Shown here: positions 28,266 to 36,245 of the stretch, piece by piece | Layout of the letters: every line of letters starts with the position of its first letter | Numbering within the stretch: position 1 is the stretch's first letter | Assembly (NCBI RefSeq): GCF_014646155.1 | Contig: NZ_BMMX01000018.1 | Coordinates: 1-64,000, forward strand | Direction: 5' to 3' | Source: Mangrovihabitans endophyticus | Lineage (GTDB): Bacteria; Actinomycetota; Actinomycetes; Mycobacteriales; Micromonosporaceae | Length of the DNA: 64,000 nucleotides | The notes under the pieces: model-generated | The model's input: the letters and a program-made list of their open reading frames with translations, nothing else | The model's database searches: none | What the model was told of the DNA's origin: nothing | Position numbers and translations under genes: made by a program

Positions 28266-28359
28266 CGTCCGGCCTGGACGAACGATGCGGAGAAGCCGAC
28301 GCCGGCCAAACCGACGCCGGCCGGGCGATGCGGAGCGACGAGCCGTCGGCGCGCGCCGG

Positions 28360-29727
28360 TCAGGCGCCGGTGATGGACAGGTAGCGGTAGCCCATGCGTT
28401 CCAGGCGGCCACGGTCCAGGGCGTGCCGGCCGTCCAGCACCACCGGCTCGCGCATCAGCCCCACGTATTTCTCCCAGTCCAGGTCGAGGTACTGCGACCA
28501 CTTGGTCACCAGCACCACGGCGTCACTGTCGTCGAACACCTCGTCCAGGGTGTCGCACAACCGCGGGGCCAGATCCGGCTGCTCGCGGCGGAACCGCTCG
28601 CCGGCCACCGGGTCGTGCAGGCTGACCCGGGCGCCGTGCGCGATGAGCTGCCGGGCGACGTCCACCGCGGGCGCGTCGCGCAGATCGTCGGTGTCCGGCT
28701 TGAAGGCCAGGCCGAGCAGGCCGATCCGGCGTCCCTTGAGGATGCGCAGCTCCTGGAGCAGCCGGTCCACCACAGCGCGCCGCTGCTGCTGGTTGACCGT
28801 GCGGGCGGCGGACACGATCGGCATCTCGTGGTGGTAGTCGCCGGCCGTGGTGATCAGCGCGGCCGTGTCCTTGCCGAAGCAGGAGCCACCCCAGCCGACG
28901 CCGGGTTCCAGGAACCGCGGTCCGATCCGGGCGTCCAGGCCGATGCCCCGGGCCACCTGCATGACGTCCGCGCCGACCTTGCCGGCCACCACGCCGATCT
29001 CGTTGATGAAACTGATCTTCGTGGCCAGAAACGCATTGGCGGCGTACTTGATCAGTTCGGCGGAGGCCAGGTCGGTGGAGACCATCGGCACCGCGCCCAG
29101 CTCCGCGGGCCGCGGCAGGAACGTGGGCGGGGTGAACGTCTGGTTCAGGATCACCCGGTAGAGGCGGTTGAGCACATCGAGGCTGCGGGGGTTGTCCGAG
29201 CCGATCACGATCCGGTCCGGGTAGAGCGTGTCGAAGATCGCCTGGCCCTCGCGGAGGAACTCCGGGTTCGAGGCGACCGAGAACTCGCCCGCCGGGCGCC
29301 GGCCGTGCTGGCTCTCGAACGCCTCGCGCAGGATGGCGTCCACCCAGTTGCCGCTGCCGATCGGGACGGTGGACTTGTTCACCACCACGGTGAAGCCGCC
29401 GGCCACGCAGCGGCCCACGCTGTCCGCCGCGGACCGCAGGTATCGCAGGTCCGGGTTGCCGTCCGGCAGCGAGGGCGTCTGCACGGCGATGAACACCACG
29501 TCCGCGCCGGGCACCCCCTCGGCGTAGTCGGTGGTGAAGGTGAGCCGCTCGGACGCCTCCGCGAGCAGGGCGTCCATGTGCGGCTCGTAGATCGGCGGCC
29601 GACCGGACCGCAGCGACTCGACCTTGTCCGGGTCGTGATCGACACAGACCACGTCGTGCCCCAGGTACGCCAGGCTGACACCCGTGGTGAGCCCGACATA
29701 ACCGGTACCGGCGACGCACACTCTCAT
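28360..29727 (-). CDS. UDP-glucose 6-dehydrogenase
   Basis: Oxidises UDP-glucose to UDP-glucuronate with two NAD+, supplying precursors for exopolysaccharide or cell-wall glycans. 455 residues: an N-terminal Rossmann motif (VCVAGTGYVGLTTGVSLAYLG), VNKSTVPIGSG, NPEFLREGQA, the catalytic loop EPGVGWGGSCFGKD with the nucleophilic Cys, and the C-terminal GLAFKPDTDDLRDAP. ATG 29727 has AAAGGGGACC upstream; the longer open frame to 30603 runs antisense to the diguanylate cyclase and is not family-like. It stands alone, 262 bases from the GH2 gene. Confidence 0.95.
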   Translation of the reverse strand: MRVCVAGTGYVGLTTGVSLAYLGHDVVCVDHDPDKVESLRSGRPPIYEPHMDALLAEASERLTFTTDYAEGVPGADVVFIAVQTPSLPDGNPDLRYLRSAADSVGRCVAGGFTVVVNKSTVPIGSGNWVDAILREAFESQHGRRPAGEFSVASNPEFLREGQAIFDTLYPDRIVIGSDNPRSLDVLNRLYRVILNQTFTPPTFLPRPAELGAVPMVSTDLASAELIKYAANAFLATKISFINEIGVVAGKVGADVMQVARGIGLDARIGPRFLEPGVGWGGSCFGKDTAALITTAGDYHHEMPIVSAARTVNQQQRRAVVDRLLQELRILKGRRIGLLGLAFKPDTDDLRDAPAVDVARQLIAHGARVSLHDPVAGERFRREQPDLAPRLCDTLDEVFDDSDAVVLVTKWSQYLDLDWEKYVGLMREPVVLDGRHALDRGRLERMGYRYLSITGA

Positions 29728-29791
29728 GCTTGGGGTCCCCTTTCCGCCCTCTCTCCGGCGGACACGGTAGCCGACGCCGCCACTATCCCTC

Positions 29792-31312
29792 ATGCGCAGC
29801 GTCTCGCCGCCGATGTGTGCGGCCGTGACCACAGGCATCGAGGTGAGGCCGGCACCGGCCGTCGCGGACCCCCAGGAGGCCTTGCTCGCCGAGCTCATCT
29901 CGGTTCTCGCGCGGGACACTCCGTCGGTCGCACACCTGGCCGGCGTGGTCCGTAACCATCTGCAGCCACTCGGGCTGCGCGAGATCATGGTCTGCACCCT
30001 GGACCCGGAGGACGGGCGGCTCACCCCGGTGATCGGGACCAGCGACGCCGCCCGGGACCTGATGCTGGCCGGGCGGGTGTTCCGCACCCCGGCGGGCGGC
30101 AAGCCGGTCGTGGACGGTGACCGTACGGCGATCCGGTTGCGCATCGGCGGCCAGACCGTGGGCGTGCTGGTGCTGCACGGCGACGGCCTGGAGGCCCTGC
30201 GCCACGACGTGGTGGCCACCGTCGCCCTGCATTTCGGCACCATCCTGCAGAGCCTGGCCGCCGAGCGGCAGCGGCGTTTCATCACGCACGTGGGCAACAC
30301 CATCCGGGTCCTGTTCGAGCAGGGCACCCGGGCCGCCAGCGTGGTCGAGGCCGGCGGGGTGCTGGCCCGTGCGGTCTCCGACGCGTTCGGCACCGAGATC
30401 GCGGCGCTGGCTCTGGTCGCGGCGGACGGGCGCATCGAGCACACGGTGACCGTGGGGCTGCCCCCGGAGCAGAGCGCCGCGCTGTCCGGCGACGTGGCCG
30501 GCACACCCGCACGGGCGTACCCGCTGTGGCGTGCCGTGCAGGACAAGAACGGGCCGGTGCTGGTCGCCGACGCGGCTGCCGGCCCGTCCCCGGCCGGCGG
30601 CATGGTCCGGGCCCTGGGCCTGCGCTCCTACCTGGCGGTGCCGCTGATGTCGGCGAGCGGTCAGGTCGGCATGGTGGTGTGCGGGGATCAGAGCAGCACC
30701 CGCGACTGGAGCCCGCACGACCGGGTGCTGGCCGCCCAGATCGCCGCCGAGGGCGCGCTGATCGTGGAGGGCGCGCGGCTGCGTCAGGCCGAGCGCAGCC
30801 GGGTGGCCGAGCTGACCCGGCAGGCGTTCCACGACGCGCTCACCGGCCTGCCGAACCGCACACACCTGCTGGAACAGGCGGAGGTGGCGATCGCGCGGGC
30901 GGCCGGCGCGGGCACCCGGGCGGCGGTGCTGCTCATCGACCTGGACGGCTTCAAGGGGGTGAACGACACCATCGGCCACCACGCCGGGGACGCCCTGCTG
31001 CACGCGGTGGCCCAGCGGTTGCAGGGCACCATGCGCCAGAGCGACCTGGCCGCGCGGCTGGGTGGCGACGAGTTCGCGCTGCTGTTGTCCGACGACCCGG
31101 ACACCGCCACCGCGATGCTGGTCGCCGAGCGCATCGACGAGCGGCTGCGCCACCCGTTCGACCTGGACGGGGAGCCGGTCACGGTGGGCGCGAGCGTGGG
31201 CGTGGCGATGTTCCCCGACCTGGGCACCGACGTGGCGTCGCTGTTCCGGGCCGCGGACGCGGCCATGTACGAGGCCAAGCGCGGCGGCGGCGGGGTGCGG
31301 CTCGCGGCGTGA
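29792..31312 (+). CDS. GAF-GGDEF diguanylate cyclase
   Basis: Makes the second messenger c-di-GMP from two GTP. The 506-residue cytosolic protein has one or two N-terminal GAF-like sensory domains (about 30-310; a clear example ends YLAVPLMSASGQVGMVVCGD) and a C-terminal GGDEF domain starting at AFHDALTGLPNRTHL. The active-site GGDEF (424-428) is intact, and the inhibitory RxxD site (R415-D418) lies five residues before it, so product inhibition is expected. No EAL domain follows. The start is uncertain: ATG 29792, ATG 29813 and GTG 29825 all lack a clear ribosome site. Divergent from the UDP-glucose dehydrogenase gene. Confidence 0.92.
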   Translation: MRSVSPPMCAAVTTGIEVRPAPAVADPQEALLAELISVLARDTPSVAHLAGVVRNHLQPLGLREIMVCTLDPEDGRLTPVIGTSDAARDLMLAGRVFRTPAGGKPVVDGDRTAIRLRIGGQTVGVLVLHGDGLEALRHDVVATVALHFGTILQSLAAERQRRFITHVGNTIRVLFEQGTRAASVVEAGGVLARAVSDAFGTEIAALALVAADGRIEHTVTVGLPPEQSAALSGDVAGTPARAYPLWRAVQDKNGPVLVADAAAGPSPAGGMVRALGLRSYLAVPLMSASGQVGMVVCGDQSSTRDWSPHDRVLAAQIAAEGALIVEGARLRQAERSRVAELTRQAFHDALTGLPNRTHLLEQAEVAIARAAGAGTRAAVLLIDLDGFKGVNDTIGHHAGDALLHAVAQRLQGTMRQSDLAARLGGDEFALLLSDDPDTATAMLVAERIDERLRHPFDLDGEPVTVGASVGVAMFPDLGTDVASLFRAADAAMYEAKRGGGGVRLAA

Positions 31313-31370
31313 GCGGGCCCGGCGTGAGCGGGTCCGGCTGGAGCGGGCGCGGCTGGAGCGGAGCCGGCGG
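31311..31370. repeat. 15-bp tandem repeat x 4 between convergent genes
   Basis: Four units of the type GAGCGGGTCCGGCTG begin within the stop codon of the diguanylate cyclase and fill most of the 78-base gap to the convergent acyl-CoA dehydrogenase. Units differ at two to four positions. Confidence 0.85.
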
Positions 31371-31390
31371 CCCGGCGGCGCGCCGATCCG

Positions 31391-32542
31391 TCAGACGAAC
31401 GCGCTCAGCCCGGTCACCGCACGCCCCACGATCAGCGTGTTGATCTCGCGGGTTCCCTCGTACGAGTACAACGCCTCCGAGTCGGCCACGAACCGGCCGA
31501 TGTCGTAGCCGAGCACGATCCCGTTGCCCGCCAGCAGCTCACGCGCCCAGCCCACGACCTCCCGCATCCGGGTCGTGCAGTACGCCTTGGCCAGCGCCGA
31601 GTGCTCGTCACGGTACTGCCCGGCATCCTGCAACTGGGCCAGACGCACCACCATGCCCAGCGCGGCGGTGGCGTTGCCGAGCATCCGCACCAGCAGGTCC
31701 TGCACCAGTTGGAAGCTGCCGATCGGCCGGCCGAACTGCTCCCGCTCACCCGCATAGCGCAGCGCGATCTCGTACGCGGCGAGCATCACCCCCACCGCCT
31801 GCCAGGCCACGCCGCTGCGGGTCTGGCGCAGGATGGTCGCGGTGTCCTTGAAGCTGTGCGCGTTCGCCAGCCGGTCCGACTCGCTCACCCGGCAGTCGGT
31901 GAGGGTGATGTCGGCGTTCTGCACGATCCGCAACGCGATCTTGTCCTCGATCTTGGTGGCCGCGAAACCCGGATTGTCGCCGCGCACCACGAAGCCCTTC
32001 ACCTGGTTGTCCGCCTCGTCGCGGGCCCACACCACGATCAGGTCGGCGAACGTGCCGTTGCCGATCCACCGCTTGGCGCCGTTGAGCACCCACGCGTCGC
32101 CGTCGCGGCGGGCGGTGGTGCGCAGCCCGGCGGCCACGTCCGACCCGCCGTCCGGCTCGGTCAGCGCGAACGCCCCGATCTGGTCGAACGCGGCCATCGG
32201 CGGCAGCCAGCGTTCCTGCTGCTCGGGCGAGCCGCAGGCGGCCACGCTGCCCATCGCCAGCCCGGAGTGCACCCCGAAGAAGGTGGCCATGGACGGGTCC
32301 GTGTGCGCCATCTCCAGCGCGATCCATCCGGACAGCAGCGACGAGTGCGGGTGCCCGGCGATGCCCAGGTCGGCGTACCTCTTGACGAGGTGCGCCGGGA
32401 ACTCGGCACGGGTCCAGCAGTCGTTGGCGATCGGCGCCACCTCGGCGCGCAGGAACGCCCGCAGGCGTTCCACCACGACGCGTTCGTCGTCGGTCAGCAG
32501 ATCCTGCATCTGGTAGAGGTCACCCGCCAGTACGTCGGTCAT
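31391..32542 (-). CDS. Acyl-CoA dehydrogenase
   Basis: A 383-residue FAD enzyme that introduces an alpha-beta double bond into an acyl-CoA, with electrons passing to ETF. FALTEPDGGSDVAAG and WIGNGTFADLIVVWARDE bind FAD/substrate, and the C-terminal SYEGTREINTLIVGRAVTG holds the catalytic Glu of glutaryl-CoA- and short-chain-type enzymes. The sequence style (WTRAEFPAHLVKRYADLGIAG) is closest to the glutaryl-CoA dehydrogenase branch, but the arginine that binds the glutaryl carboxylate was not verified. ATG 32542 is chosen; GTG 32551 is possible. No ETF or thioesterase genes are adjacent. Its start is 43 bases from the divergent GlyRS-like gene. Confidence 0.88.
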   Translation of the reverse strand: MTDVLAGDLYQMQDLLTDDERVVVERLRAFLRAEVAPIANDCWTRAEFPAHLVKRYADLGIAGHPHSSLLSGWIALEMAHTDPSMATFFGVHSGLAMGSVAACGSPEQQERWLPPMAAFDQIGAFALTEPDGGSDVAAGLRTTARRDGDAWVLNGAKRWIGNGTFADLIVVWARDEADNQVKGFVVRGDNPGFAATKIEDKIALRIVQNADITLTDCRVSESDRLANAHSFKDTATILRQTRSGVAWQAVGVMLAAYEIALRYAGEREQFGRPIGSFQLVQDLLVRMLGNATAALGMVVRLAQLQDAGQYRDEHSALAKAYCTTRMREVVGWARELLAGNGIVLGYDIGRFVADSEALYSYEGTREINTLIVGRAVTGLSAFV

Positions 32543-32585
32543 GGGTGACACCTACCCCGCCAGCGCGAACATAGACTTCTGGGCC

Positions 32586-34034
32586 ATGCTCACCCTGCAG
32601 GAGGCGGCGGCCCGGCTGACCGCGTACTGGACGGACGAGGGTTGCCTGCCGCCCGACGGTTCGATGAACGCCCGAGCCGCAGCGGGCACGCCGGACACGA
32701 CGGCGGCGACGTTCCTGCTGACGCTCGCCCCGGAGGCGGGCGACGCGCAGGGTCCGGGTGACGCCCAGGATCTCTGCCTGGGCAGCCTGTGCGCGCTCGG
32801 GATCGACGTGGCCGCGCACGACGTGCGGTTCGTGGCCGACGACTGGCCCTCCCCGGCGTCCGGCGAGCCCGGCCCGGCCTGGACGGTGTGGCTGGACGGA
32901 CTGGAGATCGGCCAGGTCGCCTGCGTCGCGCCCGGCGACGGGCGGACCCCGCAGGCCGGCACGGTACGGATCACGTACGCCCTGGATCGGATCGTCACCG
33001 CCCGGCAGCGCGCGCGGCACACCGCGGACCTCGAACACGCCGCCGCACCCGCCGCCGCCGTCCCCGCCCCCGCGCCCACCTCGACCACCAGCGACCGGGC
33101 CCGCACGCTGGTGGTCGAGGTGGGCGTCGCGGAGATGCCCCCGGCGCAGGCGCGCACCGCGGTCGAGCAACTGCGCCGGGGGCTGGCCGACGCCCTGGCC
33201 GCGAACCGCCTGGCGCACGGCGAGGTGCACGGCTTCGTCACCCCGCGACGGCTCATCGCCGTGGCCGACGCCGTGGCGGCGCGCCCGTCACCGACCGGCC
33301 GGGACGCCCCGCGGGTGCTGGCCGGCGCGGTGGACCGGGCGGCCGGCGCGGTGGACACGGCGGCCGGCGCGGTGGCCCAAGTGGCCGGCGCGGTGGCCCA
33401 GGCGATCGGCGGAGTGGCCCAGGCGATCGGCGGAGTGGCCCGCTCGGGCGGCGGAGTGCCCGGCGACGGCGGCACGAGCGGGCACGACGCACCGCGGCTC
33501 ACGCTCACCCGGCCGGTGCGCTGGCTGGTCGCGCTGTGGGGCCACGACGTCGTACCGGTCACGGTGTCGTCGTTCCCGGCCGGCCGAGGCACCCGTGGCC
33601 CGCGCACCGCGGACCGGCCGGTGCTGGAGGTGGCATCGGCCGAGACGTTCATGGAGACGATCGCGGTCAACGGCGTGGTCGCCGACCCGGAGGACCGCCG
33701 CGACCTGATCATGGTCGGCGCGCAGGACCTGGTCTACCCGGACGGCCGCATCGACGCCGTCGCGGACAGCGCCCTCATCGACCAGATCAGCCACCTGGTC
33801 GAGCAGCCGGTCCCGCTGCTCGGCACCTTTGACCCGGACCACCTGGAGCTGCCGGAGGCGGCGCTCACCGCGGTGATCCGCGAACAGCAACGTTGCCTGC
33901 CGGTCCGCGACGCCGACGGGGTGTTGCTGCCCTGGTTCGTGGCGGTGGCCGACGGGCCGGTGGACGTGCCGCTGGTGCGCGCGGGCAACGAAGCGGCGCT
34001 GCAGGACCGGCTCACCCGCGCGGCGGCGGGGTGA
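32586..34034 (+). CDS. Degenerate glycyl-tRNA-synthetase-like protein (alpha fragment fused to beta fragment)
   Basis: A 482-residue protein built from pieces of bacterial tetrameric GlyRS. Residues 1-145 resemble GlyQ: LTLQEAAARLTAYWTDEGC, ALGIDVAAHDVRFVADDW, WTVWLDGLEI, ITYALDRI. The stretch holding the GlyQ PTDGRYGENPNR motif is missing between residues ~50 and 62, and the GlyQ C-terminal domain is absent. Residues ~172-482 resemble the first half of GlyS: VVEVGVAEMPPAQAR, FVTPRRLIAVAD, RPVRWLVALWG, LPVRDADGVLLPWFVAVADG; it stops before the HD and anticodon-binding parts. Six 21-bp repeats (33321-33446) encode an AGAVAQA-type spacer. It is unlikely to charge tRNA. The frame is intact, so it may be a repurposed pseudoenzyme or a decaying gene. 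Its end overlaps the convergent gene by 23 bases. Confidence 0.75.
   Translation: MLTLQEAAARLTAYWTDEGCLPPDGSMNARAAAGTPDTTAATFLLTLAPEAGDAQGPGDAQDLCLGSLCALGIDVAAHDVRFVADDWPSPASGEPGPAWTVWLDGLEIGQVACVAPGDGRTPQAGTVRITYALDRIVTARQRARHTADLEHAAAPAAAVPAPAPTSTTSDRARTLVVEVGVAEMPPAQARTAVEQLRRGLADALAANRLAHGEVHGFVTPRRLIAVADAVAARPSPTGRDAPRVLAGAVDRAAGAVDTAAGAVAQVAGAVAQAIGGVAQAIGGVARSGGGVPGDGGTSGHDAPRLTLTRPVRWLVALWGHDVVPVTVSSFPAGRGTRGPRTADRPVLEVASAETFMETIAVNGVVADPEDRRDLIMVGAQDLVYPDGRIDAVADSALIDQISHLVEQPVPLLGTFDPDHLELPEAALTAVIREQQRCLPVRDADGVLLPWFVAVADGPVDVPLVRAGNEAALQDRLTRAAAG
33321..33446. repeat. In-frame 21-bp tandem repeat x 6
   Basis: Six units related to GCCGGCGCGGTGGACCGGGC inside the GlyRS-like gene, encoding an Ala/Gly/Val spacer at the place where normal GlyS has its second N-terminal subdomain. 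Two adjacent units (GGAGTGGCCCAGGCGATCGG) are identical. Confidence 0.88.
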
Positions 34035-34806
34035 GGGTCAGCCGAAGCAGGCTCTCCCCGTCCAGGTCGTACTGTGCCCGCAGCACGTGGCTCGCCAGCA
34101 CCCAGCGGTCCCACGGGCCGTGGTCGCCCAGGAACCGGTCACGCTGCGGGTCGCCGCTGTGCTGCGGGCGGCCCAGGTTCGCCCACAGCGCCGCCCGCCG
34201 GGGCGCGACCCCACCCGCGCCGGGCATCTCACCGGCGAAGTGGGCAAACCCGTCGTCGCCGTGGAAGTGCAGGAACACCGCGGTAATGGTGCCGTGTGCA
34301 TCGGCCGCGATCTCCACGCCGACGTCGCGCGCCTGATAGGACCTGGACAGCCGGAATCCGGCCGGGGGCAGCAGGCCGTAGGCGCGACAGATCCGCTGGG
34401 TACGGTCGTGCAGCACGCTGCTGCCCAGCAGATCGGTCAGGTCGGCGGGCCGCACGGCCGGGGCCGCTTCAGGCTGGACCGGCTCGGGCTGGACCGGCTC
34501 GGGCTGGACCAGATCGGGCTGGACCAGATCGGGCTGGACCAGATCGGGGGCGGCGGTCTGCGCCGGGCCGCCCGGCGGGGGAACCCCGGCGGCACGGCGG
34601 CGCGTCGGGTCGAACAACGGATCGTTGGACCCGCCCGCCGGGCCGGGCTTGAGCCCGTAGCGACCCTCGCCCCGCTGATGACGCGGATCGCCGGTGCGGT
34701 CCGTGGCGCGCCGGACTCCGTCGGCACCGTCCGCAGGGCGCCGGACTCCGTCGGCACCGTCCGCAGCGCGCCGGACTCCGTCGGCGCGACGCTCCAGAAA
34801 TCCCAT
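34012..34806 (-). CDS. Hypothetical protein with two repeat blocks
   Basis: Not recognised. 264 residues: an Arg/Asp-rich N-terminus with three DGVRRPADGA-type units (30-bp DNA repeat, about 34708-34790), a block of six PDLVQ/PEPVQ units (15-bp repeat, 34472-34548), then about 140 residues that look folded (LLGSSVLHDRTQRICRAYGL, VFLHFHGDDGFAHFAGEMPG, DRWVLASHVLRAQYDLDG). No signal peptide. The folded half is His/Trp/Asp-rich without a known catalytic motif. Its 3' end overlaps the end of the GlyRS-like gene, so whatever truncated that gene may have placed this one here. Confidence 0.6.
   Translation of the reverse strand: MGFLERRADGVRRAADGADGVRRPADGADGVRRATDRTGDPRHQRGEGRYGLKPGPAGGSNDPLFDPTRRRAAGVPPPGGPAQTAAPDLVQPDLVQPDLVQPEPVQPEPVQPEAAPAVRPADLTDLLGSSVLHDRTQRICRAYGLLPPAGFRLSRSYQARDVGVEIAADAHGTITAVFLHFHGDDGFAHFAGEMPGAGGVAPRRAALWANLGRPQHSGDPQRDRFLGDHGPWDRWVLASHVLRAQYDLDGESLLRLTLTPPPRG
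34472..34790. repeat. In-frame 15-bp (x ~6) and 30-bp (x ~3) tandem repeats
   Basis: 34472-34548 holds 15-bp units such as GGCTGGACCAGATCG, and 34708-34790 holds 30-bp units that begin CCGGACTCCGTCGGCACCG. Both lie in the hypothetical gene 34012-34806 and keep its frame. Confidence 0.88.
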
Positions 34807-35102
34807 GACAACACTCCACGAATGCGTTCCCTGGACCGGGGTTTCACGGTGAGCGCTTGGGCCATGACTCTAAGCGTGTCGCGGCGATGCCTGTTTCGGG
34901 TAAACGGGCAGCGAACCCCGCCTTCCGGGCGAGTGCCCCACACCAACCGGCGATCATCGTCCGGGCTTCGTCACCTCGCACGCTTCGATCAGCCCGCGTT
35001 CGCGGACGCGCCATGCCCCCGTCGCCACCCGTACGGATCGATCGAGTCCACTGCCTGCGGGAGCCCGGCGAGGGACGCCGGTGCCGCTCCCGTGGAGGAG
35101 CC

Positions 35103-36245
35103 ATGGCAGATCGCCGACAGGTGCTGCGGATCGCCGTGGCGGGCGCCGCCGCGCCCGCCCTGACCGCCGTCGCCGCGCAGGGCGCGCAGGCCGCCCCGCG
35201 GGCATCGGGGGCGTCGGCGCATCACCGCCGGCCGCTGGTCGTCGGCCACCGCGGGGCGGCAGGCTACCGGCCCGAACACACCCTGCCCTCGTACGAACTG
35301 GCCGCCCGGATGGGCGCCGACTACATCGAACCGGATCTGGTCATCACCGCCGACGGGGTGCTGGTGTGCCGGCACGAGCCGGAGATCGGCGGGACCACCG
35401 ACGTGTCCACCCGCCCCGAGTTCGCGTCCCGGCGGCGCACCGTGGTGCTCGACGGCACACCGGTCACCGGATGGTTCACCCACGACTTCACGCTGGCCGA
35501 GCTGAAGACGCTGCGCGCGGTGGAGCGTCTTCCCACGGTACGCCAAGAGAACACCCTCTACGACGGGCTGTTCCCGGTGCCCACCCTCACCGAGGTGCTG
35601 GACCTGCGCGCCCGGCTGTCCGGCGAACTGGGCCGGGAGATCGGCGTCTTCCCGGAGACCAAGCACCCCACCTACTTCCGCGGGCTCGGCCTGGACCTGG
35701 AGACGCCGCTGGTGCGGACGCTGCGGCGGTACCGGCTGGACCGGCCGGGAGCGAAGGTCTTCGTCCAGTCCTTCGAGTTCGCCAACCTGCGAATGCTCCG
35801 GACCGCGTACCGGCTCCGGGTCCCGCTGGTGTTCCTGACCAGCGCGAGCGGCGCGCCCTACCACGACCCGCGCTCGTACGCGGACTATCTGACCCCGGCC
35901 GGGCTGCGCCGGCTGTCCCACTGGGTGGACGGCATCGGACCGGACAAGAACCAGGTCATCGCCCGGGACGCGACCGGCGCGCTGGCCGCCCCGACCGGGC
36001 TGGTGGACCGGGCACACGCCGCGGGGCTGCAGGTCATCCCGTACACGTTCCGGGCGGAGAACCAGTTCCTGCCGACCGACTACCGGCGCGGCGACGACCC
36101 GACCGCGTACGGGCGGGCGATCGACGAACAGATCACCTTCCTGCGTACCGGGCTGGACGGGCTGTTCACCGACCAGGCCGACATCGGGGTGCTGGCCCGC
36201 GACCTCGCGTTCGCCGACGCGAGGGAGCACGTCACGACGTCATGA
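35103..36245 (+). CDS. Tat-exported glycerophosphodiester phosphodiesterase (GlpQ type)
   Basis: Hydrolyses glycerophosphodiesters to sn-glycerol-3-phosphate and an alcohol outside the membrane. 380 residues with a twin-arginine signal (DRRQVLRIAVAGAAAPALTA) and the GDPD barrel: VVGHRGAAGYRPEHTLPSYE carries the catalytic His and first ligands, GADYIEPDLVITADGVLVCRHE the metal-binding Glu/Asp and second His. The long insertion (DVSTRPEFASRR) and PETKHPTYF are typical of the secreted GlpQ branch. ATG 35103 follows a perfect GGAGGAG. It ends tail to tail with the LuxR gene (14-base overlap). Confidence 0.92.
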   Translation: MADRRQVLRIAVAGAAAPALTAVAAQGAQAAPRASGASAHHRRPLVVGHRGAAGYRPEHTLPSYELAARMGADYIEPDLVITADGVLVCRHEPEIGGTTDVSTRPEFASRRRTVVLDGTPVTGWFTHDFTLAELKTLRAVERLPTVRQENTLYDGLFPVPTLTEVLDLRARLSGELGREIGVFPETKHPTYFRGLGLDLETPLVRTLRRYRLDRPGAKVFVQSFEFANLRMLRTAYRLRVPLVFLTSASGAPYHDPRSYADYLTPAGLRRLSHWVDGIGPDKNQVIARDATGALAAPTGLVDRAHAAGLQVIPYTFRAENQFLPTDYRRGDDPTAYGRAIDEQITFLRTGLDGLFTDQADIGVLARDLAFADAREHVTTS

